This document shows, piece by piece, positions 27,101 through 35,608 of a stretch of 64,000 nucleotides of DNA. The position numbers and the translations under genes are program-made. The DNA lies in the NCBI GenBank assembly GCA_964432155.1, contig CAYSMF010000005.1:1-64000 (forward strand), in the 5' to 3' direction. The DNA comes from UBA10438 sp964432155 (GTDB taxonomy: Bacteria; Bacteroidota; Ignavibacteria; Kapaibacteriales; Kapaibacteriaceae). Under the pieces are notes generated by a model, which saw nothing but the letters and a program-made list of their open reading frames with translations, was not told the DNA's origin and made no database searches. The stretch's first letter is position 1. Each line of letters begins with the position of its first letter.

Positions 27101-27825
27101 CGTCGTCTGTTGGTATCCGTCTGGCAGCATACACAGGGTCCGCTGTTGTGAGCGCGCCGCGTGTATCTGCTGATCCTCGTGGATCGGTCGCTATTGAACT
27201 TCGTGCATCGCTTGGTGAAAATGTGGTGTACAACGGACTCCGTCCGTTTGAAGGTGTGCTTACTGTACATCCACGTCTCTTCCTCGCGCAATCGATTACG
27301 AGTCCCGCCGGATCGGCGGAGATCCTCTCACAGGAGATTGTCAACGACGTACGCCAGATTCGGTTCCGTATTACGGGCAACTTCCTTCGCGACACCGTTC
27401 TCGCAACGCTAAGCGGACCTGCTGGTCTTGCCGAAGTTGACTCATCAGTACTTGCCTTCGATACAACAGCGGCAGGTTTTGGAACAGCAGTTGGCCTGCG
27501 GTATTCCTCGGGCTTGCTCACCATCGATAACCCTGATCCAACGCGTCGTGTTCTCCATCCAGCGCCATTTGTGCGTGCTCGTGTGATGCCTACTCCGACG
27601 GTTGATCATGCAACACTCGAGCTCGTTGCTGAACAGGATCTTGATCTCGACGTCACGATGACGACAACGCACGGCGATGTTGTTCTTCGTGAGCGAGTAG
27701 CCATCCCTGGTGCAGGTACGCATCACATGAGTCTTACAACAACGAACCTCGGTGCTGGTATCTATACTGTGCACCTGCGCTCTGGAACACGTATGACCAC
27801 TACACGCATGGTGATCGTACGATGA
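24145..27825 (+). CDS. Large secreted protein: propeller-like and HYDIN/Ig-like domains with T9SS sorting domain
   Basis: 1226 aa. Signal peptide within residues 16-37; an ATG at 24190 (residue 16) would give a more standard one, so the exact start is uncertain. Residues about 130-270 look like a choice-of-anchor/HYDIN Ig-like domain (RVPYFIDYGDVAVGTEK). Residues about 345-680 hold beta-propeller-like repeats resembling WD40 (LTFSADGRYLAVSYESGLILEYDV; LRDIEYGPDGSTLASCSNDQ). More Ig-like domains follow (LSGDGTDFGEVCVADTGRRTITI), and the last about 80 residues are a T9SS sorting domain. Probably a surface adhesin or scaffold; function unknown. Overlaps the OmpA-type gene by ATGA. Confidence 0.8.
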   Translation: MSLPISTIVHHVIRSMPRILALLLCIALVGGIDATAQMTMTPVNIPGVGSHVDYATYPQLRVRFRATRAGQPVTLTTRDVFVLEVNRYVRIDSLTQEAPGLYTARYSTSSFGEAETSSMYGISNGDVGTITVPLSGFTATRGASVILLDSTFRRVPYFIDYGDVAVGTEKLIKLNVKAMGSTKDARGVERNVRIDTIKTLSSNFRVVWKGTYGTKPPPTTIEPGGDYRLDLICTPKTSGAISDVLTVVYEGGSTFNVMVFANTPTYKPTPVLRVLSPNGAENFTPCQQVPIRWKGAIPGFYAHVEFSPDNGKSWNLIDSTTDSSIVWTVPNTYTSNARIRVYQKQGASGARWLRGERSPATNLTFSADGRYLAVSYESGLILEYDVVSGAVVNTFVAEGAVAPVTRISRLTYIGSTRNIAAVLNREAPQRDQVQIFTAGGSTPSARADVDMPNVIEIGSSTTGDRVIVVGAPAGRVRFYDATTLTEDQPIVLTAPSSAATFADGVLTVAQIDGDVVRYGTTTRAELSRYQTDLARFAGPAPYTVASTSTAGLVAIGGAANLGPGGSADPGKGNSPMEQRTLIYDTKQNALIRVAYREGLNTVGLTFNQSETYLTMGFEGQPQIRQYDIVNRQIAGPILGMPGHSNVLRDIEYGPDGSTLASCSNDQVDNVLLRRIISPEEDRSDTTFQIVALDMQIREISVGRHYIGTRVDTVITATICNNGVVPAVFTYGTLLRNNWLTLVDPIENDTVLPGACLGLRFRAVPLDTGRLVDTLEIQACEARFRIPFVITSVDRSLALSGDGTDFGEVCVADTGRRTITIVRNDDPIPVVIDGITMRKGTQTQFRIRGITPGTTLAPGATQQIELLFTPRRLGNDTDDVVITYAGQTSVTRRIRVFGYGAGADIAISHPTLAFIPEVTERTVTLGNRSANAVTLNAASLPAGAPFVLLTPLPITIPSGDSIQLRVQYTGGAIRPNDRMDFAFVPCASSVGIRLAAYTGSAVVSAPRVSADPRGSVAIELRASLGENVVYNGLRPFEGVLTVHPRLFLAQSITSPAGSAEILSQEIVNDVRQIRFRITGNFLRDTVLATLSGPAGLAEVDSSVLAFDTTAAGFGTAVGLRYSSGLLTIDNPDPTRRVLHPAPFVRARVMPTPTVDHATLELVAEQDLDLDVTMTTTHGDVVLRERVAIPGAGTHHMSLTTTNLGAGIYTVHLRSGTRMTTTRMVIVR

Positions 27826-29729
27826 AACACACACTAGTTGCTCTCGCTGCATGTGCTGCTGTTGTCACAGCAACATCTGCGCAACCTGATACATCGCTTC
27901 TGCCAATCCGATTGTTCGGTGGTGTCGAAGCGGGACTCTCCTTGCACAGCGGATCAATGCGTCGCATCGGAACAATCCCAAGCTGTTGCGCGGAGTTTAC
28001 GTCGGGTGCAGGATTCTCTTACGCGCTTGGTGCTGGCATTGAAGTTCCCTTGGGCATGCGCATCGGTGACGAGGATGTTTTCCTCGGCGCACGCATCTCG
28101 TACCAAGGACTTGGTGCTTCAATGCAGGTTGATGAGAAGATTGGTAACATCATCAGCGGACAGACAGTGACGGATGGAATATCACGTCACGACCTTACGA
28201 TCGGCTATGCTGTCATCGGTCTTAGTCCGTATGTATCGCTGCCACTGCCAATCAACCTACCGCTGCGTGCGCGTGTTGGTTTCACGTCGGGTATTCCCGT
28301 TGGTGCAACCTATGATCAGTCGGAATCACTCGTTGATCCCACGCTCGCAGGATACACCTACGAAAACGGTCAGCGCACACGTAACGTTGGAAACGGAAAT
28401 ATCCCTAATGCAGCTGGGCTGTATGCGGCAATCACGCTTGGTGTGCAGTATACATATGCACTGTCGCCTACGCTCGCCGTTGTACCATCGTTGAACTACC
28501 AGCTTGCGTTAACGAACATCTCGACCACCACTGCATGGAGTGCAAGTGCGCTGCGTGCAGGTGTCGACCTTCAGTTCCGCCTCCGCAACCCACCGCCTCC
28601 GCCGCCTCCGCCGCCCCCGCCTCCTCCGCCACCTCCACCACCAGCACCACGCATCGCCGTGTTGCGCTCGGATCTTCAGATCGAAGCTCAACGTGTGAAT
28701 GGCGTTATCGATGTGATCGCATCAGACAATACCGTGCGCACGACGGTGTACGACGCGGCGCCCGTGTTGTTCTTCGAGCAAGGAAGCACTGTACCTGTTG
28801 TCGATGGATCGTCGCCGGTTGGTGTATACCAGCAGCGAATCATCGAAGGTGTGCGCGCCTATGCTACAGAGCATCCGTCGGCACGCATCACAATCATTGG
28901 ATCAGCAGTAACTGATGAGCCGCCACAACTCGCGCGCGAGCGTGTTTCCTGGGCTGCTGCGCAACTTGGCATTGATGCAATGACGCGTGTTGAGGTTCGC
29001 ACAGAGGTAACAGGTGGGTATACCTATCCGCAATTGGCTGATGAGCATCGCTCGGTGCGATTCCTGATTGATGGGGTAGGTGTGGTGCTCCCGATTGTCC
29101 AACGCGATACAACACGACGTCCGCGAGAGATGTCAATCCCAGTGACGCACATCCTTACGTGTGAGGCAGGTCCGTGTACGTCGGTGCTAAACGCAACCTA
29201 TGGTAACGTTCGCGCTGATGTAACAGGTAGCGGACCGATCTATCGTGTGGTGCTACCACAACGTAATGTGGACGAACAGACACAGGTACTCCGCATCACG
29301 TGTGATGTTGTCGATACGACAGGTGCACGTGCTACATCGACAGTGTCGGCGAATGTTCGAATGACGGCATTGACTGAACAGCAGCCAGTTGTGCGTGTGC
29401 AGCCGTCCTACATTCAAGATGAAGCACTCGTCCTCGGATATTGCGATTTCGACGATGATGACTTCACCACATATAGTCCGGAAGCGATGCGCCGTGTGCG
29501 CGAAGCTGTAAAGGCGGGCAAGCGCGTAACGCTCATCGCGAGCTGCGATGAATTGGGCGATGACGAATACAACGATGCACTCATGGACCGTCGTGCGCGC
29601 AATGCGATACGACTTCTGGGTGTTCGAGCGAGTGATGTAACGATCGTTCGTCAGCCATCGACGGATGGTTCGAATGCAACACCAATGCAGCGCATTGCCA
29701 ATCGTAGTGTGCGTGCCGTGATCAAGTGA
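27822..29729 (+). CDS. Outer-membrane barrel protein with poly-proline linker and OmpA-like regions
   Basis: 635 aa, signal peptide about 1-20. Residues about 25-255 resemble an eight-strand porin-like barrel. A run of 18 prolines (codons at 28590-28643, mixed CCN codons) then APR leads to periplasmic OmpA-like regions: one near 330-400 (VYQQRIIEGVRAYATEHPSA, ARERVSWAAAQL) and one at the C-terminus (YSPEAMRRVREAVKAGKRVTLIASCDELGDDEYNDALMDRRARNAI). These may bind peptidoglycan, though the usual OmpA signature is weak. Translationally coupled to the preceding 1226-aa secreted protein, which suggests a joint surface complex. Confidence 0.78.
   Translation: MKHTLVALAACAAVVTATSAQPDTSLLPIRLFGGVEAGLSLHSGSMRRIGTIPSCCAEFTSGAGFSYALGAGIEVPLGMRIGDEDVFLGARISYQGLGASMQVDEKIGNIISGQTVTDGISRHDLTIGYAVIGLSPYVSLPLPINLPLRARVGFTSGIPVGATYDQSESLVDPTLAGYTYENGQRTRNVGNGNIPNAAGLYAAITLGVQYTYALSPTLAVVPSLNYQLALTNISTTTAWSASALRAGVDLQFRLRNPPPPPPPPPPPPPPPPPPAPRIAVLRSDLQIEAQRVNGVIDVIASDNTVRTTVYDAAPVLFFEQGSTVPVVDGSSPVGVYQQRIIEGVRAYATEHPSARITIIGSAVTDEPPQLARERVSWAAAQLGIDAMTRVEVRTEVTGGYTYPQLADEHRSVRFLIDGVGVVLPIVQRDTTRRPREMSIPVTHILTCEAGPCTSVLNATYGNVRADVTGSGPIYRVVLPQRNVDEQTQVLRITCDVVDTTGARATSTVSANVRMTALTEQQPVVRVQPSYIQDEALVLGYCDFDDDDFTTYSPEAMRRVREAVKAGKRVTLIASCDELGDDEYNDALMDRRARNAIRLLGVRASDVTIVRQPSTDGSNATPMQRIANRSVRAVIK
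28590..28643 (+). repeat. Low-complexity run encoding 18 consecutive prolines
   Basis: CCN codons only, using CCA, CCC, CCG and CCT, so the run is kept at protein level rather than by simple slippage of one triplet. Confidence 0.9.
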
Positions 29730-29735
29730 GGTTCC

Positions 29736-30908
29736 ATGCTGAAGCGCTCAGATTTTCTGCTCCGCGACGACTGTGTGTTCTTGAATCACGGATCGTTCGG
29801 TGCGTGCCCTCGACCGATTCTCGATGAGCAACGTCGGTGGATCGAGCGACTTGAATCCCAGCCGGTGTTGTACTTCCGCGAGTCGATCGCCAATCTCATG
29901 CATGCGCGGAATGCGCTCGCTGCATACGTTGGCGCAGAGGGCAAGGACCTCGTCTACGTTACGAACAGCACATATGGTGTAAACGTCACGGCGCATGCAC
30001 TGTCGAAGATGCTCACCGAAGGCGATGAGATCTGCACGACGGATCACGAGTACGGCGCATGCGATCGCGCTTGGGAACAGTACTGTGTGAGTAAGGGTAT
30101 CCGCTACGTGCGTGCCGAGATACCAATGCCTGCCCCCTCGATGGAAGAGATGGTCGAGATCATCTGGCAGAAGGTCACGCCAAGGACGAAGGTGCTCTTC
30201 CTGAGTCACATCACGTCGCCCACCGGATTGCGGCTGCCTATTGAAGAGCTCTGCAAGCGTGCGCGAGCCGCTGGCATCCTCTCGGTAATTGATGGATCAC
30301 ACACACCGGGACACGTGCCGTTAGATCTTGCAACGCTCCAAGCTGATGTCTTTACGGCGAACTGTCACAAGTGGATGTGCACACCAAAGGGAAGTGCATT
30401 TCTGTGGGTTGCTCCGCACGTGCAAGAAGCAATCATTCCGCTGGTTGTGAGTTGGGGTGCGCGCAATCCTGTCGCAGGTGATGGCCCCTTGAACATTGAG
30501 CACGAGTTCATCGGAACGCGTGATTACAGTCCGTTCCTCACCGTTCCATTTGCGATTGAACTCATGGCGCAACAGCCATGGTCGGCAGCGCAGGAGCATG
30601 GACGATCCCTTGCGCAGTATGCACATGATGTGTTGGTGGCAATACCTGATGTGCAATCGATGCATATTGGCGGACATGATCCGTTGCTGCAAATGGCAAC
30701 AGTGATACTCCCATCGTATGTCGATACGGATCACATGAAGCAATGGCTCTATACAGAGCGAGCCATCGAGGTTGTAGTCCATCGATGGCTCAATGTTCCG
30801 ATTCTACGATGCAGCGCTCATCTTCACACCGAACGTGGTGATATCGATGCGCTCGAGGCTGCTGTACGCGAGTACCTTACAGTTGCTTCGTCTCGCGAAT
30901 CTTCTTGA
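29736..30908 (+). CDS. Class V PLP-dependent aminotransferase-like protein (isopenicillin N epimerase-like)
   Basis: 390 aa. Starts FLNHGSFGACPRP, typical of the isopenicillin-N-epimerase/cysteine-desulfurase-like branch. TNSTYGVN, THDHEYGA-type (TTDHEYGA), SHITSPTGLRLPIEEL, IDGSHTPGHVPLDL (D186 contacts the PLP ring) and NCHKWMCTPKG, in which K212 is the PLP lysine. The reaction cannot be assigned from the sequence; family members are epimerases, lyases and desulfurases. The gene follows the OmpA-type gene by 6 bases, and its last 32 bases overlap a small gene on the opposite strand. Confidence 0.87.
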   Translation: MLKRSDFLLRDDCVFLNHGSFGACPRPILDEQRRWIERLESQPVLYFRESIANLMHARNALAAYVGAEGKDLVYVTNSTYGVNVTAHALSKMLTEGDEICTTDHEYGACDRAWEQYCVSKGIRYVRAEIPMPAPSMEEMVEIIWQKVTPRTKVLFLSHITSPTGLRLPIEELCKRARAAGILSVIDGSHTPGHVPLDLATLQADVFTANCHKWMCTPKGSAFLWVAPHVQEAIIPLVVSWGARNPVAGDGPLNIEHEFIGTRDYSPFLTVPFAIELMAQQPWSAAQEHGRSLAQYAHDVLVAIPDVQSMHIGGHDPLLQMATVILPSYVDTDHMKQWLYTERAIEVVVHRWLNVPILRCSAHLHTERGDIDALEAAVREYLTVASSRESS

Positions 30909-31077
30909 TGAACTGCTCCATGAAGACGAGCGAGTCGGGAAGATTCAAGCTGAGTTGAGCACCACCGTTGAGTTCGAGATCAACGAAGATCTCGTTGTCC
31001 TGGTACTTGTATGTCACTCGAATGTCGTGAATGTCGGCAAGAGGGACTGCGTGCTTACCAAAATGGAATATTGTCAT
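30877..31077 (-). CDS. Small conserved-looking protein of unknown function
   Basis: 66 aa from the ATG at 31077, which has GGAGAGG about 5 bases upstream. The product (start MTIFHFGKHAVPLADI, end FIKKIRETKQL) looks like a small beta-rich fold with a C-terminal helix. No signal peptide or membrane segment and no recognised family. Overlaps the 3' end of the aminotransferase gene by 32 bases in convergent orientation. The good ribosome-binding site and balanced composition argue for a real gene. Confidence 0.55.
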   Translation of the reverse strand: MTIFHFGKHAVPLADIHDIRVTYKYQDNEIFVDLELNGGAQLSLNLPDSLVFMEQFIKKIRETKQL

Positions 31078-31173
31078 ACTGGCCTCTCCTTCGCGTAACA
31101 GGTGAAACAATCAACTGTTCGAAACTACAGTGAGGTCCACGCGTCAATTCATGACTTTTGTCAGGTTTTCGCG

Positions 31174-31794
31174 TCAGATTGTTCCGAACAGTCGGTCGCC
31201 TGCGTCACCCAGACCTGGCATGATATAGCCTTGATCGTTGAGCTGACGATCGAGCGCTGCGCAAATGAGTAAGACGTCGGGATGGTCTTCCGTCATTACC
31301 GCTACACCTTCGGGTGAGGCAATGAGACACGTTGCGATAATGCAGGAGTGCGGCACTTGCTTAAGCAGACGGATTATTGCCGACATGCTGCCGCCGGTTG
31401 CCAACATCGGATCGATCACGATGAACGTGGTGTCGCTATCCGATGGGGGAAGATTCCGATAATATTCGTGCGGTTCAAGCGTTTCCTCGTCGCGCTTCAA
31501 CCCGATAAAGCCGACGGAGGCTTCAGGACAGATGGAGAGCAGTGGATCGAGCAATCCAAGACCAGCGCGGAGAATGGGTACGATCACCACACTGCCACGG
31601 ATAACACCGCACGTTGTGGTCTCCATCGGCGTTAAAACGTCTATGTCGCGCGATGGCAGGTGCTTTGATGCTTCAACAGCCAAGTGCATCCCGATGCGGT
31701 GCACAGCACTGCGAAACACGTCCATCGGTGTGTTCTTTGATCGGATCGTCGCCAGATCCGTCGACAGTGCAGTGCCAGACAGGATGATCGCCAT
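31174..31794 (-). CDS. upp: Uracil phosphoribosyltransferase
   Basis: Salvages uracil with PRPP to UMP. 206 aa, standard length. PRPP loop VIDPMLATGGSMSA, VIVPILRAGLGLLDP, and C-terminal uracil-binding YIMPGLGDAGDRLFGT. It begins 6 bases after the stop of the TatD/barrel frame on the same strand. Confidence 0.96.
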   Translation of the reverse strand: MAIILSGTALSTDLATIRSKNTPMDVFRSAVHRIGMHLAVEASKHLPSRDIDVLTPMETTTCGVIRGSVVIVPILRAGLGLLDPLLSICPEASVGFIGLKRDEETLEPHEYYRNLPPSDSDTTFIVIDPMLATGGSMSAIIRLLKQVPHSCIIATCLIASPEGVAVMTEDHPDVLLICAALDRQLNDQGYIMPGLGDAGDRLFGTI

Positions 31795-31800
31795 AACGCG

Positions 31801-33405
31801 TTAGAACTTCGGGAAGAACATGATCGACAAACGTGGGATCGAATAGATCGTTGTTACGTCGGCCTTATCAACCGAGACCTGTGACGGATTCGTTGGGTTG
31901 TAGTGCAGGAACACACCCGGACGGTTCGGATCCTCGGAGATGTAGGTCTGATCTTCACCGGCAATTACAGGATAGCTGTTGATGATTGCCTCGCGCTGCG
32001 TACCAAACATGAAGTTGAAACGAACGTTGACCATTGGGTAGAACAGACCAAATGATGTTGGAATGTTCACACCAAGACCAATACCTACGTTCATGCCCAT
32101 TTGGGCGTTGGAAACACGACCATCTGTTTGCGTAGCGTACGTTGCACCGATCTGTGGTACGAAGTTTACCTTGTTATATGGGTTAAGCGAGTAGAGCATC
32201 GTGCCCTCGATGATTCCTGTCTCGATCGGTGCAAGACCATACAACTCACGGTCACCTACGTTCTTGGTGTAGATGAACGTACCTTCGAACGCGATACGCG
32301 TTGTGAGCTGGTACATCAGCGTCCCACCAAAGCTTGCAAGTCCGTCGTACGAGAACGACCGTGATGGCCCCTTCTCTTGCTCGAAGGTCTCCCAACGTTG
32401 TGGTGTGGTTGTGCCTTGGATTGCACGGAAGTACCGCTGACGATATGTCTGCTGCTCCACAACCGTGTTCGAGCCAAATGTCACACCGATGCCGAGCGAA
32501 CGCGGCTTCACATACTTCGCCCATCCAATTGAATCGAGCTCGTAGTTCTCCAGGGCGATTTCGAGATCGATGTCATTCTCGTAGTCGTCTTCGTTCGGAC
32601 GTGTCGGCTGAGCAGTAGTAGCGAGTGTGCAGAGGACAACAACGGACATGATTCCGAAGAAGCGTCGTGCTGTTGCTGTTGTCGTGGCGATGATCTCTGA
32701 CAGTGGCATACCTTTAATCTCCGCAAGTTTTTCCGCCACGAGGCGGACGTAAGATGGCTCGTTTCGTGTGCCGCGATGTGGAACAGGCGTCATATATGGC
32801 GCGTCCGTTTCGATCATCACACGGTCGAGCGGAACACGAACCAGAACGTCGTTCAGTGTAGACTTCTTGAAGGTGATGTTGCCTGTAAACGACACGTGGA
32901 GTCCAAGGTCCATGGCTTGGTCGAGCACGGGTACATCACTCGAGAAACAGTGGAGGACGCCACGAAGCGACCCGTCTTGTTCCTCTCGAAGAATTTCCAT
33001 GACATCGCTATCCGATTCGCGATTGTGCACGATGATGGGCAGGTTGTGCGCCTTCGCGATGCGGATTTGCTCACGAAAGTACAACTTCTGCACGTCGGTC
33101 GGACAGAAGTCGTAGTAATAGTCAAGCCCAATTTCACCGATCGCAACCACCTTTGGCTCCGTGCACTGCGCGGCGATCTCTTCAAGATCCTGCTGCGTCA
33201 TATCGCCCGCGTGATGTGGATGTATCCCAACGCCACGGTAGAGATCAGGGTGCGCATCGACCACCGCTTTGAGATGTGCGCGGCGCGAGCGCTCGATGTC
33301 GGGAACAACGATCGCGGTCACGCCAGAAGCGCGAGCGCGCTCGAGCATTGCGTCGCGATCTTCGTCGAACGCCTTTACATCGATATGCGCATGCGTATCA
33401 ATCAC
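31801..33405 (-). CDS. TatD-family metal hydrolase fused in frame to an outer-membrane barrel protein
   Basis: One open frame of 534 aa, GTG start. Residues 1-252 are a complete TatD-type hydrolase: H5/H7 (THAHID), E91 (GEIGLDYYYD), H127 (IIVHNRES), H152 (LHCFSS), D201 (ETDAPYM) and the usual end ATARRFFGI. Residue 253 is a methionine beginning MSVVVLCTLATTAQP, which looks like a signal-peptide core; the remaining about 265 residues are strand-rich and end FFPKF, like a barrel. A cytoplasmic nuclease cannot share a chain with an exported barrel in any usual way, so internal initiation (ATG 32649 or 32709) or a lost stop is possible. The GTGA overlap couples it to bcp. Confidence 0.85.
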   Translation of the reverse strand: MIDTHAHIDVKAFDEDRDAMLERARASGVTAIVVPDIERSRRAHLKAVVDAHPDLYRGVGIHPHHAGDMTQQDLEEIAAQCTEPKVVAIGEIGLDYYYDFCPTDVQKLYFREQIRIAKAHNLPIIVHNRESDSDVMEILREEQDGSLRGVLHCFSSDVPVLDQAMDLGLHVSFTGNITFKKSTLNDVLVRVPLDRVMIETDAPYMTPVPHRGTRNEPSYVRLVAEKLAEIKGMPLSEIIATTTATARRFFGIMSVVVLCTLATTAQPTRPNEDDYENDIDLEIALENYELDSIGWAKYVKPRSLGIGVTFGSNTVVEQQTYRQRYFRAIQGTTTPQRWETFEQEKGPSRSFSYDGLASFGGTLMYQLTTRIAFEGTFIYTKNVGDRELYGLAPIETGIIEGTMLYSLNPYNKVNFVPQIGATYATQTDGRVSNAQMGMNVGIGLGVNIPTSFGLFYPMVNVRFNFMFGTQREAIINSYPVIAGEDQTYISEDPNRPGVFLHYNPTNPSQVSVDKADVTTIYSIPRLSIMFFPKF

Positions 33406-33872
33406 GCACCAAGCTCCGCAATATCCTTGATGATAGCGTCGACATGACCGGGGACCTTGACCTTTTCGTAGGTCTTGGCAATCACGCCCTTGGGGTTGAT
33501 GATGTACGTTGTACGCTCAACACCCATGTACTTGCGACCATACATCGACTTCTCTTTCCATGTGTCGAATGCCTCGCAGAACGTGTGATCCTCGTCGGCG
33601 ACCAGCGGAAAGTTGAGATCGAACTTGGTGATGAACTTCTCATGCGAAGCCACACTGTCTGGACTGACACCTACCACGCGTACACCAAGCTTCGTGAGTC
33701 GCTTCATTGAGTCACGAAAGTCGCATGCCTCGGCGGTACAACCCGACGTTGCGTCTTTTGGATAGAAATACAGCACGGTCCATGTTCCCTTGCATTCCTT
33801 GGTTGAGAACGTGCCGTTACCATTGGTCGCCCCTGCAACAAGGGGTGCCTTTGTGCCTTCTGCGAGTGCCAT
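33402..33872 (-). CDS. bcp: Thioredoxin-dependent peroxiredoxin (BCP/PrxQ type)
   Basis: Reduces hydrogen peroxide and organic peroxides. 156 aa from ATG 33872 (16 residues shorter than the longest frame, matching the family). Peroxidatic C45 and resolving C50 in SGCTAEACDFRD, five residues apart as in atypical two-cysteine PrxQ; WTVLYFYPKD and GVSPDSVASHEKF follow the family. Ends overlapping the GTG of the TatD frame; begins 4 bp after the dnaX stop, so dnaX-bcp-tatD-upp look like one transcription unit. Confidence 0.94.
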   Translation of the reverse strand: MALAEGTKAPLVAGATNGNGTFSTKECKGTWTVLYFYPKDATSGCTAEACDFRDSMKRLTKLGVRVVGVSPDSVASHEKFITKFDLNFPLVADEDHTFCEAFDTWKEKSMYGRKYMGVERTTYIINPKGVIAKTYEKVKVPGHVDAIIKDIAELGA

Positions 33873-33876
33873 AGTA

Positions 33877-35565
<1,689 letters not shown>

Positions 35566-35608
35566 AGTCTTGCGTTAACTGAACCTCAAACTGCGAAAAC
35601 CCTCTGCC

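Noticed and set aside
28468..28691. Glycine/arginine-rich antisense frames over the proline run
   Set aside because: Reverse reading of proline codons; low complexity only.
32640..32720. Twin-arginine signal (RRFFG) in the TatD/barrel junction
   Set aside because: RRFFG is the ordinary conserved TatD ending; the sequence lacks the rest of the Tat consensus.
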